Assembly (NCBI GenBank): GCA_003216815.1
Contig: QCIG01000002.1
Span: 50,676 to 114,675 of the forward strand
Direction of reading: 5' to 3'
DNA length: 64,000 nt
Source: Prochlorococcus sp. AG-402-K14
GTDB lineage: Bacteria > Cyanobacteriota > Cyanobacteriia > PCC-6307 > Cyanobiaceae
The translations under genes and the position numbers were made by a program. The notes under the pieces are model-generated. The model was not told where the DNA came from, made no database searches, and was given only the letters and a program-made list of their open reading frames with translations. Shown one piece after another: positions 9,385-18,392 of this stretch (its first letter is position 1; every line of letters starts with the position of its first letter).

Positions 9385-10547
9385 AATTTAGAAATATTTA
9401 AAATTAAGTTTGTAACTAAGATCTTTGAATCGAGGGATTGATTGATATTGCTTATATTTTTAATATTACTTTTATTGGTTTTGGAATTGTTAAAATCTTT
9501 AATTTCATCAGCTTTAAAAAATGGGGAAGGAATGTCTATATTCCTGTTTAAAATCAATGAATCTAATCCTTGACCAAAAACAATAATATTACTAACCTTA
9601 TCGTAATTATTCTCTTTCTCAATTATATTTATTGATGTTTTTAATCTATCAAAAAAATCATTTATTGAACTTTTCTCATCTTTATTGCAATATAGTATGG
9701 AGCCATAAGGAAGTTTATATGATTTAATTGCATTATGTTTATCGGTCATTATTAATTGAATTGAATTTGATTCAATATCTGCAAGTATAAAACTTTCATC
9801 TATATAAGTATCTTTTATCTCATCATATAAATGAAGTGAAGGGAAAGTTATACCAATTACTGGTAGATTAATAATTTCTAATGAATTTATCCATCCATTA
9901 ATTAGTTTTTTACTTGAGAATACAATTCTATTAAATGAATTTTTCTTATATTTAATGTTATTTATATCTGAATATGTATCATATGGTAAAAAAGGTGTAT
10001 TTGCTTTTATTTCTAACTCAGTTGGCTTGCTATTCCCTGACCTTGACACAAGTGAAATTATTGAAAATATTGAAGAAGGGAGAATTAACAATATTGGATT
10101 AGAATTAGTGTTCAATATGTTTAGCATATCTAATATTATTTGTGATAACTCTTTTGGATTCTCAACCTGATCTTTGCCTATCAGGTATCCAGGTATTGGA
10201 ATCTCAACAGATCCATTAATTATATTAGTGTTCCCCCCTCTTGTAATTGATAATATTGTGAGAACTTGATCTAAGTAAAATATTACTGTTATATGATCAC
10301 TATGTTTATCTGAGTTATTCTTTCGCTTGAAAAATGGAAATTGTTTTATTGTTTTAGCAAATTTATTTACATATTTTATTTGATTACCTTTCTTTTGGTT
10401 CTTCTTTGTATTTAGCATGCTTGGTAATTTTATTTTTTTTATTGATGATTGGTTTGTATTTTTAGTAGTCAGTTTAAATTTAATTCTATTTATTAGAATT
10501 AAATTAGGGCATATTCTTTTTATTGTTTCTTTAATACTTATCATCAT
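9381..10547 (-). CDS. pilM: PilM-like cytoplasmic actin-fold protein
   Basis: 388 residues. After a basic N-terminal stretch of about 80 residues the protein shows HITVIFYLDQVLTILSITRGG and later SFILADIESNSIQLIMTDKH, consistent with the two phosphate-loop regions of an actin-like ATPase fold as in PilM. No membrane segment is present, fitting a cytoplasmic ring protein. It lies between the PilP-like gene and the PilN-like gene, with 4-base overlaps at both ends. Sequence divergence from textbook PilM is large, so the name depends mainly on operon position and predicted fold. Confidence 0.65.
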   Translation of the reverse strand: MMISIKETIKRICPNLILINRIKFKLTTKNTNQSSIKKIKLPSMLNTKKNQKKGNQIKYVNKFAKTIKQFPFFKRKNNSDKHSDHITVIFYLDQVLTILSITRGGNTNIINGSVEIPIPGYLIGKDQVENPKELSQIILDMLNILNTNSNPILLILPSSIFSIISLVSRSGNSKPTELEIKANTPFLPYDTYSDINNIKYKKNSFNRIVFSSKKLINGWINSLEIINLPVIGITFPSLHLYDEIKDTYIDESFILADIESNSIQLIMTDKHNAIKSYKLPYGSILYCNKDEKSSINDFFDRLKTSINIIEKENNYDKVSNIIVFGQGLDSLILNRNIDIPSPFFKADEIKDFNNSKTNKSNIKNISNINQSLDSKILVTNLILNISKL

Positions 10548-11071
10548 ATTTTCATTTTTATTCTATATCTATCACTACCATCAGTTAACTCTATAAATTG
10601 CTTATCAATAGAAATTCGAGATAGTTTTAAACTTTCTCCAATCTTTTGTCCAATTTTGAGTAAGTATTCTTTTCCATTATTTTCTTTTAAAATAACAAAA
10701 GCATTTTTATTAGTTTGGTATAAACCTGATAATTTTATTTTCTTTAAAAAGTTAATCGCATCATTGGATGAATTAATTCTTTGATGAATAAATGGATCCC
10801 TTGTACTCCTTACAAGTTTAGAAACTTCTTTAGCCTCTTGTTTTGGTAATGGCAACAACTTATCGGAAATGTCTGTTTCTTTTTTAGAAATCTCTTCCGC
10901 TGAAAAGCGGAATGTTGGGTTCAAAGGTAATGTATGAATTGATTTAGTTAATGAGCTATTAGAATCTTCTTGATTTGATATTTCCTTATTAATTGTATTG
11001 GCTGTAGTGATTTGTTGAGATTGAAGGCACAGGAAGAACAAAGCAATATAATTAATTGTTTTTTTAATCAT
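10544..11071 (-). CDS. PilP-like exported protein, first gene of the pilP-like/M/N/O/Q operon
   Basis: About 175 residues if translation begins at the Met that directly opens a signal-like segment (IKKTINYIALFFLCLQSQQITTA); the ORF could start seven codons earlier at 11092. The C-terminal half reads TRDPF, then IKLSGLYQTNKNAFVILKENNGKEYLLKIGQKIGE, a small beta domain that strongly resembles the PilP/GspC homology region, which contacts PilQ. No lipobox Cys is evident at a good position, so it may be anchored or periplasmic. Gene order is unusual: PilP normally lies between pilO and pilQ, whereas here it leads the operon. It is divergent from pilB. Confidence 0.6.
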   Translation of the reverse strand: MIKKTINYIALFFLCLQSQQITTANTINKEISNQEDSNSSLTKSIHTLPLNPTFRFSAEEISKKETDISDKLLPLPKQEAKEVSKLVRSTRDPFIHQRINSSNDAINFLKKIKLSGLYQTNKNAFVILKENNGKEYLLKIGQKIGESLKLSRISIDKQFIELTDGSDRYRIKMKI

Positions 11072-11216
11072 TTCTTTTTTTATGTATGACAATTTTATGA
11101 AATTATTCTTTGGTATTTTTTATAATTCTATCTTGTTTGACTAAATTTGCTATATTGGCTAGTCAATATTAAGAATTTGGTATAAAATTAATTTAACGTT
11201 AGATAGATAATAGACG

Positions 11217-12959
11217 ATGAAGCCTGAGGATAATAGGCATAAATCACCACCCCTCCTTTCGGAAGAGCTTTGCGCCGAGGCAGGTGTAATACCTTTAAAT
11301 CTAAAAGGAAATATTTTGAAAATCGGAGCAATGAATCCTGGATACAGGAAAGTAAATCAAATTGTAGAGGATCTTAAGAAAAACAAAAATATTAGTGTAA
11401 CCATAAAGCAGATATCACCTTTGGAATGGGAGAAATGGTTTTTAGAGTCCAATAGTAATGAGTTGAATTTTGATCTTAATCTTGAAACAAATGAATTAGA
11501 TCTGCCTGACAATCAAATTACTAAAAAATCTAGCTCTCCTATGGCTGGAAAATTAAATAATGATGAAGACATCAATAATGGATTAATTGATAAATATGAT
11601 ACAAATGAAGAAGAGGATTTAGAACCAACAAGGATTGAGATTGATGAGAATGATCCACTATATAAGTTGGCGAACTCTTTAGACCAATTTCAAGAACAAG
11701 ATGAAGACGAATTTGTTAAAGATGATGAGATCCAGCTAGAGAATGATTTAAGTGATTCAGAAGATCCAATAATATCTGGAGTTGCCAGGTTATTGACTAA
11801 GTGTGTTCAACTAAGAGCATCAGATATTCATGTCGAACCCCTAGAAGAAAGATTTAGAATTAGATATAGGTTGGATGGTGTTTTAGAAGAATTAATATCA
11901 CTACCTATCTCAAATATAGGCCCCTTTGTAAGTAGATTAAAGATAATGAGCAATTTAGACATTTCTGAAAAACGTCTACCTCAAGATGGACGTCTTAGGT
12001 GTATTCTTGAAGGCCGTCAATGTGATTTTAGGGTTAGTACATTACCAGGAAGGTGGGGTGAAAAGGTTGTATTAAGATCATTAGAGCAAGATACTTTGCT
12101 GAATTTAGATATTTTAATTAATTCAGATAAAGAATTAAAATCCATAAGAGAAATGGGTGATTCTCCATATGGAATTTTAATAGTAGTAGGCCCTACTGGA
12201 AGTGGAAAGTCAACGACTTTATATTCAATACTTAATGAATTAAATAAGCCTGGAGTTAATATAAGTACAGTTGAAGATCCTGTTGAATATACACTTGATG
12301 GTATTCACCAGGTTCAAGTTTTAAGAGAGAAGGGACTGGATTTCTCAAGGGCTTTAAGATCATTGATGAGACAGGATCCAGATATTATTCTCGTAGGTGA
12401 AACTAGAGATAAAGAAACTGCTCAAACTGCAATGGAGGCGGCTTTAACGGGACATATGGTTTTTACTACTCTTCATGCAAATGATACAGCTACAGCAATT
12501 ACAAGACTTTCAGAAATGGGTATCCCTCCTTATTTAGTTGGTGCATCAGTAATAGGAGTTGTTGCACAGAGATTAGTCCGGAAGGTTTGTCCAAGATGTA
12601 GTAGAACTCGTAAATTACAATTAGGTAAAGATGATCTTGCTCTTTCACATGCTATAACCCAAGTAAAAGAGGCAAATATAACTTCCACAAAAAAATCACT
12701 TAATAAGCAGAACAAAAAAATATGTACATTGTGTGGAGGTGCTGGTTATAAAGGTAGAGCTGGTATTTATGAAGTAATGAGGATAAATGATTCTTTAAGA
12801 GAATTAATAATGAACAATGCCACCGCAGATGTGATTCGTGAAAATGCCTTTAAAAAATCAGGAAGAAGTTTACTTGCTTATGGTATGGAATTGGTTAAAA
12901 GGCAATTAACTACAATTGAGGAAGTTGAGAGAGTTTGTTTATTAGAGGAAAACTCATGA
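11217..12959 (+). CDS. pilB: Type IV pilus extension ATPase PilB
   Basis: 580 residues. A GspE/MshE N-terminal domain (about 1-90) and an acidic linker (about 95-185, rich in Asp/Glu) are followed by the AAA+-like motor: GPTGSGKSTTLYSIL Walker A, DPDIILVGETRDKETAQTA Walker B and the Asp/His boxes around TGHMVFTTLHANDTATAITRL. A zinc-binding module is visible as CPRCSR and CTLCGGAGYKGR. It powers pilin polymerisation at the inner membrane. It heads the pilB-pilT-pilC run and its stop overlaps the start of pilT (ATGA). Confidence 0.96.
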   Translation: MKPEDNRHKSPPLLSEELCAEAGVIPLNLKGNILKIGAMNPGYRKVNQIVEDLKKNKNISVTIKQISPLEWEKWFLESNSNELNFDLNLETNELDLPDNQITKKSSSPMAGKLNNDEDINNGLIDKYDTNEEEDLEPTRIEIDENDPLYKLANSLDQFQEQDEDEFVKDDEIQLENDLSDSEDPIISGVARLLTKCVQLRASDIHVEPLEERFRIRYRLDGVLEELISLPISNIGPFVSRLKIMSNLDISEKRLPQDGRLRCILEGRQCDFRVSTLPGRWGEKVVLRSLEQDTLLNLDILINSDKELKSIREMGDSPYGILIVVGPTGSGKSTTLYSILNELNKPGVNISTVEDPVEYTLDGIHQVQVLREKGLDFSRALRSLMRQDPDIILVGETRDKETAQTAMEAALTGHMVFTTLHANDTATAITRLSEMGIPPYLVGASVIGVVAQRLVRKVCPRCSRTRKLQLGKDDLALSHAITQVKEANITSTKKSLNKQNKKICTLCGGAGYKGRAGIYEVMRINDSLRELIMNNATADVIRENAFKKSGRSLLAYGMELVKRQLTTIEEVERVCLLEENS

Positions 12960-14029
12960 AAGAAGGAAAATTAATTGATTTAATGAGCGAACTTGTAAAA
13001 AGAGATGGTTCAGATCTTCATTTAACAGGAGATAGTATTCCATTTTTTAGGGTTCAAGGTGAAATCCTTCCTGCTTCAAATCAAAATCTATCTATCTTAG
13101 AACTTAGATCAGAATTAGAAAAACTTTTAGGTTCAAAAAAATTAGATGTTTTTGATAAGGAAAAAGAACTTGACTGTAGCTTTGGTATTGAAGGAATTGC
13201 TAGATTTAGAATCAATATTTTTTTAGATAGAGGAAAAATTGCTTGCGTCATGCGAGCATTGAGTACAGATATTCCAACTTTTTCAAATATTGGTTTACCA
13301 GAAAGTGTTCAACAATTATTAAATAGGCCAAGGGGTTTGATTTTAGTCACGGGTCCCACAGGATCTGGCAAGACAACAACCCTTGCGAGCTCTATTGATT
13401 GGATAAATTCAAATAAATCTCATCATATACTTACAATTGAAGATCCAATTGAATTTATTTTTAAAAATAAGAATTGTTTAGTTAGACAAAGAGAAGTAGG
13501 AGAGGATACTAATTCATTTTCTAGAGCCTTAAGATCAGCATTAAGAGAAGATCCAGATATAATACTCGTTGGTGAAATGAGAGATTTAGAAACAATAAGT
13601 TTGGCAATAACAGCAGCTGAAACAGGACATCTTGTAATGGGAACATTGCATACAGCTTCTGCCTCTCAAACAATTGATAGAATAATTGATGTATTTCCAA
13701 CAGCCCAACAACAACAGGTTAGAGTTCAATTATCAGCTTCATTAATAGGAGTTATTTCTCAAACACTTTGCCAAACTACTGAGAGAAAAAGAACATTGGC
13801 AGCTGAAATATTGGTGAATAATAATGCGGTAGCAAATCTAATTAGAGAATCAAAGGCATCTCAAGTTTATAGCCAGATTCAAATAGGTGCAAAATATGGG
13901 ATGCAGACTCTAGAGCAATCTTTATCTGAATTAGTTTCAGAAGGAGTAATTACTAAAGAAGAGGCCTTATATAAATCAAATAGGCCAAATGTTTTACAAA
14001 GTCTAATAGACCAAGAGATTGCAAATTAA
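12956..14029 (+). CDS. pilT: Type IV pilus retraction ATPase PilT
   Basis: 357 residues from the ATG overlapping the pilB stop. The ORF start at 12935 would lie inside pilB and lacks support. Motifs: GPTGSGKTTTLAS Walker A, EDPDIILVGEMRD Walker B, ETGHLVMGTLHTASASQTIDRIIDVFP, and a C-terminal VANLIRESKASQVYSQIQIGAKYGMQTLE that corresponds to the AIRNLIRE retraction motif of PilT. It depolymerises pilin during retraction, the step needed for twitching and DNA uptake in other bacteria. Its presence argues that these pili are dynamic. Confidence 0.95.
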   Translation: MKEGKLIDLMSELVKRDGSDLHLTGDSIPFFRVQGEILPASNQNLSILELRSELEKLLGSKKLDVFDKEKELDCSFGIEGIARFRINIFLDRGKIACVMRALSTDIPTFSNIGLPESVQQLLNRPRGLILVTGPTGSGKTTTLASSIDWINSNKSHHILTIEDPIEFIFKNKNCLVRQREVGEDTNSFSRALRSALREDPDIILVGEMRDLETISLAITAAETGHLVMGTLHTASASQTIDRIIDVFPTAQQQQVRVQLSASLIGVISQTLCQTTERKRTLAAEILVNNNAVANLIRESKASQVYSQIQIGAKYGMQTLEQSLSELVSEGVITKEEALYKSNRPNVLQSLIDQEIAN

Positions 14030-14039
14030 TACTTTATAA

Positions 14040-15401
14040 ATGGATTATAACTTTATAAATGATGAAAATTTAAGAGAAAAATTAATAAATGCAAGATTAA
14101 TAAGAGATGTTCAGGATAATAAAAATGAGTCAATTCCTATCAAGATTTCGGCAAATTTAATTGATGGTGAAAAGTATTCAACTAATAAAATACAATCAAA
14201 AAATAAGGATTCGAAAAAAACATATAGAAAAAAAGTAAAGCAAGTACAAAATGTTATAAAACAAAACGAAAGTGATAGAGAATCTTCTACTAAGCATAGA
14301 AGAAATCGAGAAACAAGACATAAAAGGAATAATTTAAATAAAAAATATTTAAAGCTAAAAGCACCCCCAACAAAAGATCTAGCAGTTACAACAAAACAAT
14401 TATCTGCAATGATTAGAACAGGCTTACCTCTTCTTGAAGCCTTGAATCTAATATCTGAAAGTACAGAAAATAGATCATTAAAATTTGTCTTCAAGGAAAC
14501 ATCTATAGGAATAAGTAGAGGTTCTACACTTGTAGAGAATTTAGAAAAATATCCTAGTATATTTAGTGATATGTATTTAGCACTTGTATCTGCTGGAGAA
14601 ACAGCAGGATTACTACCTGAGGTTTTAGAAAGGGAAGCTGAATTACTTGAGAGTTTAGCAAAAGTTAAATCACAAATAAAAAGTGCATTAGCCTATCCAA
14701 TTGCCATTTTCCTTATTACAGTAATAGTTGTAATTTTAATGCTTTTATTTGTAATACCTATTTTCGTAGAAATTTATGAGGGATCTGGTGCAAATCTTCC
14801 AGCTTTAACAAAATTCCTAGTTGATTCATCTAACTTAATGAGAAAAGGTGAGTTTTATCTGTTTGGATTGCCTTCATTAGTATTCTTTTATATAGTTATT
14901 AAAAAAGAAACTAAGAAATATTCTTTTAAACTTTGGAGAGATAGATTGCTACTTAAGTTGCCAATTACTAAAGATTTAATAACTAAATATTGTTTGGCTA
15001 ATTTTGCTAGGACTCTATCAGCTTTAAGTACAGCAGGCGTACCTATATTAGAAGCATTACAAATATCTAAACGAACATTAAGTAATATAGTCTTTAAGCA
15101 AGTTGTAGATAGGATGTATAATCAAATTAGATCTGGTTCACAATTTCATACTGTATTAATTGAAGAAAAAGTCATCCCAATCATGTTTACATCTATGTTC
15201 CGTATAGGAGAAGAGACTGGAGAATTAAGTCAAATGGTTACTAAGCTAGCTGATTTTTATGAGGACGAAGTTTCAAATACTGTCAAAGCTCTAACTTCTA
15301 TTTTAGAGCCACTACTAATTGTTTTTGTTGCAACAATTGTAGCAGTAATTCTTGTTGCAATGTATCTACCTATGTTTAATATGATGAATAATGTAAGATA
15401 A
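14040..15401 (+). CDS. pilC: Type IV pilus inner-membrane platform protein PilC
   Basis: 453 residues with two T2SSF domains. The first begins near KDLAVTTKQLSAMIRTGLPLLEALNLI and the second near KYCLANFARTLSALSTAGVPILEALQISK, each followed by long hydrophobic helices (YPIAIFLITVIVVILMLLFVIPIFV; TSILEPLLIVFVATIVAVILVAMYLPMF). The first ~110 residues are very basic and low in complexity (KKTYRKKVKQ, HRRNRETRHKRNN), longer than the usual N-terminus, possibly a contact surface for PilB/PilT or nucleic acid. It follows pilT by 10 bases. Confidence 0.94.
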   Translation: MDYNFINDENLREKLINARLIRDVQDNKNESIPIKISANLIDGEKYSTNKIQSKNKDSKKTYRKKVKQVQNVIKQNESDRESSTKHRRNRETRHKRNNLNKKYLKLKAPPTKDLAVTTKQLSAMIRTGLPLLEALNLISESTENRSLKFVFKETSIGISRGSTLVENLEKYPSIFSDMYLALVSAGETAGLLPEVLEREAELLESLAKVKSQIKSALAYPIAIFLITVIVVILMLLFVIPIFVEIYEGSGANLPALTKFLVDSSNLMRKGEFYLFGLPSLVFFYIVIKKETKKYSFKLWRDRLLLKLPITKDLITKYCLANFARTLSALSTAGVPILEALQISKRTLSNIVFKQVVDRMYNQIRSGSQFHTVLIEEKVIPIMFTSMFRIGEETGELSQMVTKLADFYEDEVSNTVKALTSILEPLLIVFVATIVAVILVAMYLPMFNMMNNVR

Positions 15402-15416
15402 TATCTTAGCTTTCTA

Positions 15417-16265
15417 TTAATTAGGTCCATAAAATAATATTTTATTCCAAAACTCATTTCCTAGAGTTAAAACACATATTCCACCAATGCTCATAAAAGG
15501 TGCAAAAGGAATCAAACTTCCAGGCTTTATTTTATTGATAAAGATTCCAACGCATGTAAATATTCCTGCAAAATATATAGATAGTAGTGATGATAGAAGC
15601 AAGCCATTCATTCCAAGCCATGCTCCTAAGCAAGCTGCTAAATAAGAATCTCCCTTTCCTAATGCAGGCTTTTTGAATAATTTTTTACCTAGAAAACCAA
15701 TTATTTCATAAGTCGTGAATCCTATGAATATAGCATAAAAATGATTAATTATAGAGCTTTTTGTAATAAAAAATTCACCTATAAAATATGAATTTAAAAT
15801 TGTAAATATAAGACCAAGACAAATACTAGATAAGCATAATACTGATGGTATTAGTAAATACTCTATATCAATTAAAGCGATACTTACAAATAAAATAAGA
15901 AATACAGAGGTTGATAGATTTAATAATAAATCAATAGCATTATTATTAAAATAAGAGTACGCAGAAGTACAAGTTGTGAAAATTATTGCAAATGCTATTT
16001 CTACAGTTATGTATCTCAGTGATATTTTCTTATTGCAATTTGAGCATCTTCCTTTCAATCTAAGCCAACTAAATATTGGAATATTATCTATAATTTTTAT
16101 TGTATTGTTGCAATTCGGGCAATAACTTCTTGGATGAATAATTGATATTTTACGTGGTATGCGATAAGTGACAACATTTATAAAGCTACCTAAGCATAGT
16201 CCAAGTAAAAATTTTAACATTATTTCTATAATTATTATCATATTTACGAACTCTCTTTTATTCAA
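15417..16265 (-). CDS. pilD: Prepilin peptidase / N-methyltransferase PilD
   Basis: 282 residues, polytopic. The N-terminal domain has GLCLGSFINVVTYRIPR and two zinc-type CxxC pairs (CPNC, CSNC). The two catalytic Asp of the A24 family are in IDIEYLLIP and GKGDSYLAA (GxGD). It cleaves prepilin leaders after Gly and methylates the new N-terminus, so it should serve the five prepilins of this locus. The start is uncertain: Met codons at residues 9 and 16 also precede the first membrane helix. It ends convergently with pilC, 15 bases away. Confidence 0.94.
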   Translation of the reverse strand: MNKREFVNMIIIIEIMLKFLLGLCLGSFINVVTYRIPRKISIIHPRSYCPNCNNTIKIIDNIPIFSWLRLKGRCSNCNKKISLRYITVEIAFAIIFTTCTSAYSYFNNNAIDLLLNLSTSVFLILFVSIALIDIEYLLIPSVLCLSSICLGLIFTILNSYFIGEFFITKSSIINHFYAIFIGFTTYEIIGFLGKKLFKKPALGKGDSYLAACLGAWLGMNGLLLSSLLSIYFAGIFTCVGIFINKIKPGSLIPFAPFMSIGGICVLTLGNEFWNKILFYGPN

Positions 16266-16372
16266 TATAGCATAACAAAAGGCTATGATTAATCATTCTT
16301 TTTTAATTTTCTAATGATATTGCATTATTGCTTTATTTTAAATTTAAATATTGCTTTAAATACTTGGAGAAT

Positions 16373-16477
16373 ATGAAAGCATTGATTTTTATTGCTAATC
16401 TTTTAGGTCTTTTATTTTTAATACGTCCCCTTGTTTGCAGATGTTGTATATATAAAAAATCAGTTTATAATGAATAA
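16373..16477 (+). CDS. Candidate 34-residue membrane microprotein
   Basis: A short ORF absent from the ORF track. It starts ATG after a purine-rich TTGGAGAAT and encodes MKALIFIANLLGLLFLIRP followed by VCRCCIYKKS and a short tail. That is one hydrophobic helix with three closely spaced Cys and a basic end, which looks like a genuine small membrane protein rather than random sequence. The Shine-Dalgarno spacing is short. It sits in the 230-base gap between pilD and the glycine-zipper gene, in the direction of the latter, and ends 18 bases before it. No family is recognised. Confidence 0.4.
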   Translation: MKALIFIANLLGLLFLIRPLVCRCCIYKKSVYNE

Positions 16478-16495
16478 TAAGATTATAGACCTAGC

Positions 16496-17362
16496 ATGCA
16501 AAAGTCAAAGAAATTCAAGATCGGGGCTTTGATTTTTACTTCATTGAATTTGTTTTTTGCTCCTGCTTTCCCTGGCGAGATTTACCCAAAAGCTGTTTAC
16601 AAGAAGCATGCTGCTTTGATAAATGAGCAAATAGCTATAAAAAATCAATCGTCTATTAAGCTTAAAGGAACATGTAATTCCTCAAAGTTATGCACAATTG
16701 CAATTGACGGAGAAGGGATTTTTACAACTCATGGTGATCAAATAAAAAGTGATCGAATAATTGGATGGACTATTGCAAATACAACAAACTCTGGCGGCGT
16801 TCTCTTTTTAAGTAGAAATGAAGATTATAGATTTCTAATCAAATACTTTGATGACTTAGGTAATCGAAATATTAGTGAAATCGGTTTTTATAATTTTAAA
16901 TCCGCTCAAAGTTTTATGAATTCGCTTGAATTGCTTTCAGGACTTTCTCTTAATCATGATCAAGCTGGTATGACGACACACTGTTTAGCAATTGGCAAAG
17001 ATAATTTTTCAGGTACTGATATTGATCAAATATCAGACGTAAATAAAAATTATTATGAAAGAGGAATCAAGAGGAATACGTTAATAGGTTCTACAGCTGG
17101 AGCGATAGCAGGAGCAGGAGTAGGTGATCTTGTGGGAGAGGCTGCCTCTATTACTACTGGAACAATTGCTGGTGGAATAATAGGAGGTTTTGTAGGTAAT
17201 TCATTTGGGAAAAACTCAGGTAATTTAAGCTTGAAAAGGAATGTTGTAAGTGAAGTTAGGAGTCAGCCAGCCAACTCGACCTCCTTCAATGATGGTTCTT
17301 ATAAGCATCGTGATGCTTGCAAGGATCCTGTTGTTCTAAGATCGCACCATCATCATCATTAA
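16496..17362 (+). CDS. Exported glycine-zipper protein with natural C-terminal histidine tail
   Basis: 288 residues. A signal peptide is visible (KKFKIGALIFTSLNLFFAPAFPG). Residues about 45-160 form a soluble domain with one CNSSKLC pair. A glycine-zipper hairpin follows (GSTAGAIAGAGVGDLVGEAASITTGTIAGGIIGGFVGNSFG), of the kind seen in outer-membrane or envelope proteins. The end is RSHHHHH, five consecutive His. I do not recognise the soluble domain. The location is probably envelope. The His tail could bind metal (inference). Confidence 0.65.
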   Translation: MQKSKKFKIGALIFTSLNLFFAPAFPGEIYPKAVYKKHAALINEQIAIKNQSSIKLKGTCNSSKLCTIAIDGEGIFTTHGDQIKSDRIIGWTIANTTNSGGVLFLSRNEDYRFLIKYFDDLGNRNISEIGFYNFKSAQSFMNSLELLSGLSLNHDQAGMTTHCLAIGKDNFSGTDIDQISDVNKNYYERGIKRNTLIGSTAGAIAGAGVGDLVGEAASITTGTIAGGIIGGFVGNSFGKNSGNLSLKRNVVSEVRSQPANSTSFNDGSYKHRDACKDPVVLRSHHHHH

Positions 17363-17485
17363 ATTTGGGAAATTAATTCTTATGTTCTGTTTTCTACCTT
17401 TTTTTAATTAGCTATTAATAAATATTGTTGAAAACTTTTTTTAGTGATTTATTTTGAATGTTATTAAGAATATAAAAAAGATGAC

Positions 17486-18127
17486 ATGAAAAGTTCTAAT
17501 GATTCTTCATTTCTTTACCTTGAAGCAATAAATTTAATTGATTTAGAAAATTATGGGAAAGCTATTGATTTTATTAAAAATAATATTGATACTCTTAAAG
17601 AACCCGATGATATTGCCCTAGCATATATGAATTGTGGTTTTTTGAATGACAAAATAGGAGATTATACTTCTGCGATAGTCGACTTCTCAAAAACAATATC
17701 TTTTGAAGCTGAATTGGGAATTATAAATCAAAGATCTAGAGATATTCCATTAAGTGGCAGAAGTAATTCGAGATATAAAAATGGTGATTATAAGGGAGCT
17801 ATAGAAGATAAAAGAAAAGCAAAAAAGATTAGATTATTAGAAATGGATCAATCCTCGGAACTAGATAATATTAAAATAGATTATAAAAATATACTATTAG
17901 GTACTTTTATAGAGAAAGAATTGGAAACTAAATACAAAATATTGATTAAAGTATCTAAAATTGAAAAGAGTAAATATGATTTAATATCAGATTACAAAAA
18001 AGTAATTAGTATTAGGAGGAAAGATCAAGTGATAAAAAAATTAGAAAATTTAAGTGAGTCAAAGTATAAGGTTGGAGATTACAAAGGTTCTATTAAGGCT
18101 ATTAGAAGGGCAGAGAAATATTATTGA
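17486..18127 (+). CDS. TPR-like helical repeat protein
   Basis: 213 residues without signal peptide or membrane segments. Helical pairs such as DIALAYMNCGFLNDKIGDYTSAIVDFSKTI and SRYKNGDYKGAIEDKRKAKKI, and again ESKYKVGDYKGSIKAIRRAEKYY at the end, match tetratricopeptide repeats of the type abundant in Prochlorococcus. The middle is Lys/Ile/Asp-rich with weak repeats. No enzymatic domain is present. It is likely a protein-protein interaction scaffold; the partner is unknown. It stands alone, convergent with the ferredoxin gene. Confidence 0.6.
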   Translation: MKSSNDSSFLYLEAINLIDLENYGKAIDFIKNNIDTLKEPDDIALAYMNCGFLNDKIGDYTSAIVDFSKTISFEAELGIINQRSRDIPLSGRSNSRYKNGDYKGAIEDKRKAKKIRLLEMDQSSELDNIKIDYKNILLGTFIEKELETKYKILIKVSKIEKSKYDLISDYKKVISIRRKDQVIKKLENLSESKYKVGDYKGSIKAIRRAEKYY

Positions 18128-18155
18128 ATATACGGTAAATAATATTTTTTTATTG

Positions 18156-18389
18156 TTACCAATATGGGTCATTAAAAAAATCAACTTTTAGTTCCATTCT
18201 TTCTGGAACGGTAGATATGCATGCGCGTATTACTTCCCCGTTAACTTCTATTTCGCATGCCCCACAGCTTCCTCCCAAGCATCCAGTAGGGATTTCGATT
18301 TTGGCATCATATGCAGCTTTTAACCATTCAACTCCAGGAGAGCAATGGCTTGATTGTTTGTTAGGCCAGATTATTTTTACTTTTTTCAT
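18156..18389 (-). CDS. 2Fe-2S ferredoxin-like protein
   Basis: 77 residues with a plant-type 2Fe-2S ligand set: IPTGCLGGSCGACEIEV gives three Cys and RACIS gives the fourth. It is shorter than photosynthetic PetF (about 97-99 residues) and ends in an aromatic DPYW. It carries electrons to an unknown partner. It lies 3 bases downstream of cobQ on the same strand, so it is probably cotranscribed with it. Confidence 0.85.
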   Translation of the reverse strand: MKKVKIIWPNKQSSHCSPGVEWLKAAYDAKIEIPTGCLGGSCGACEIEVNGEVIRACISTVPERMELKVDFFNDPYW

Positions 18390-18392
18390 TTT

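Noticed and set aside
17341-17362. Histidine tail as cloning-vector contamination
   Set aside because: The gene and both flanks have the same AT-rich native composition, and no vector sequence follows.
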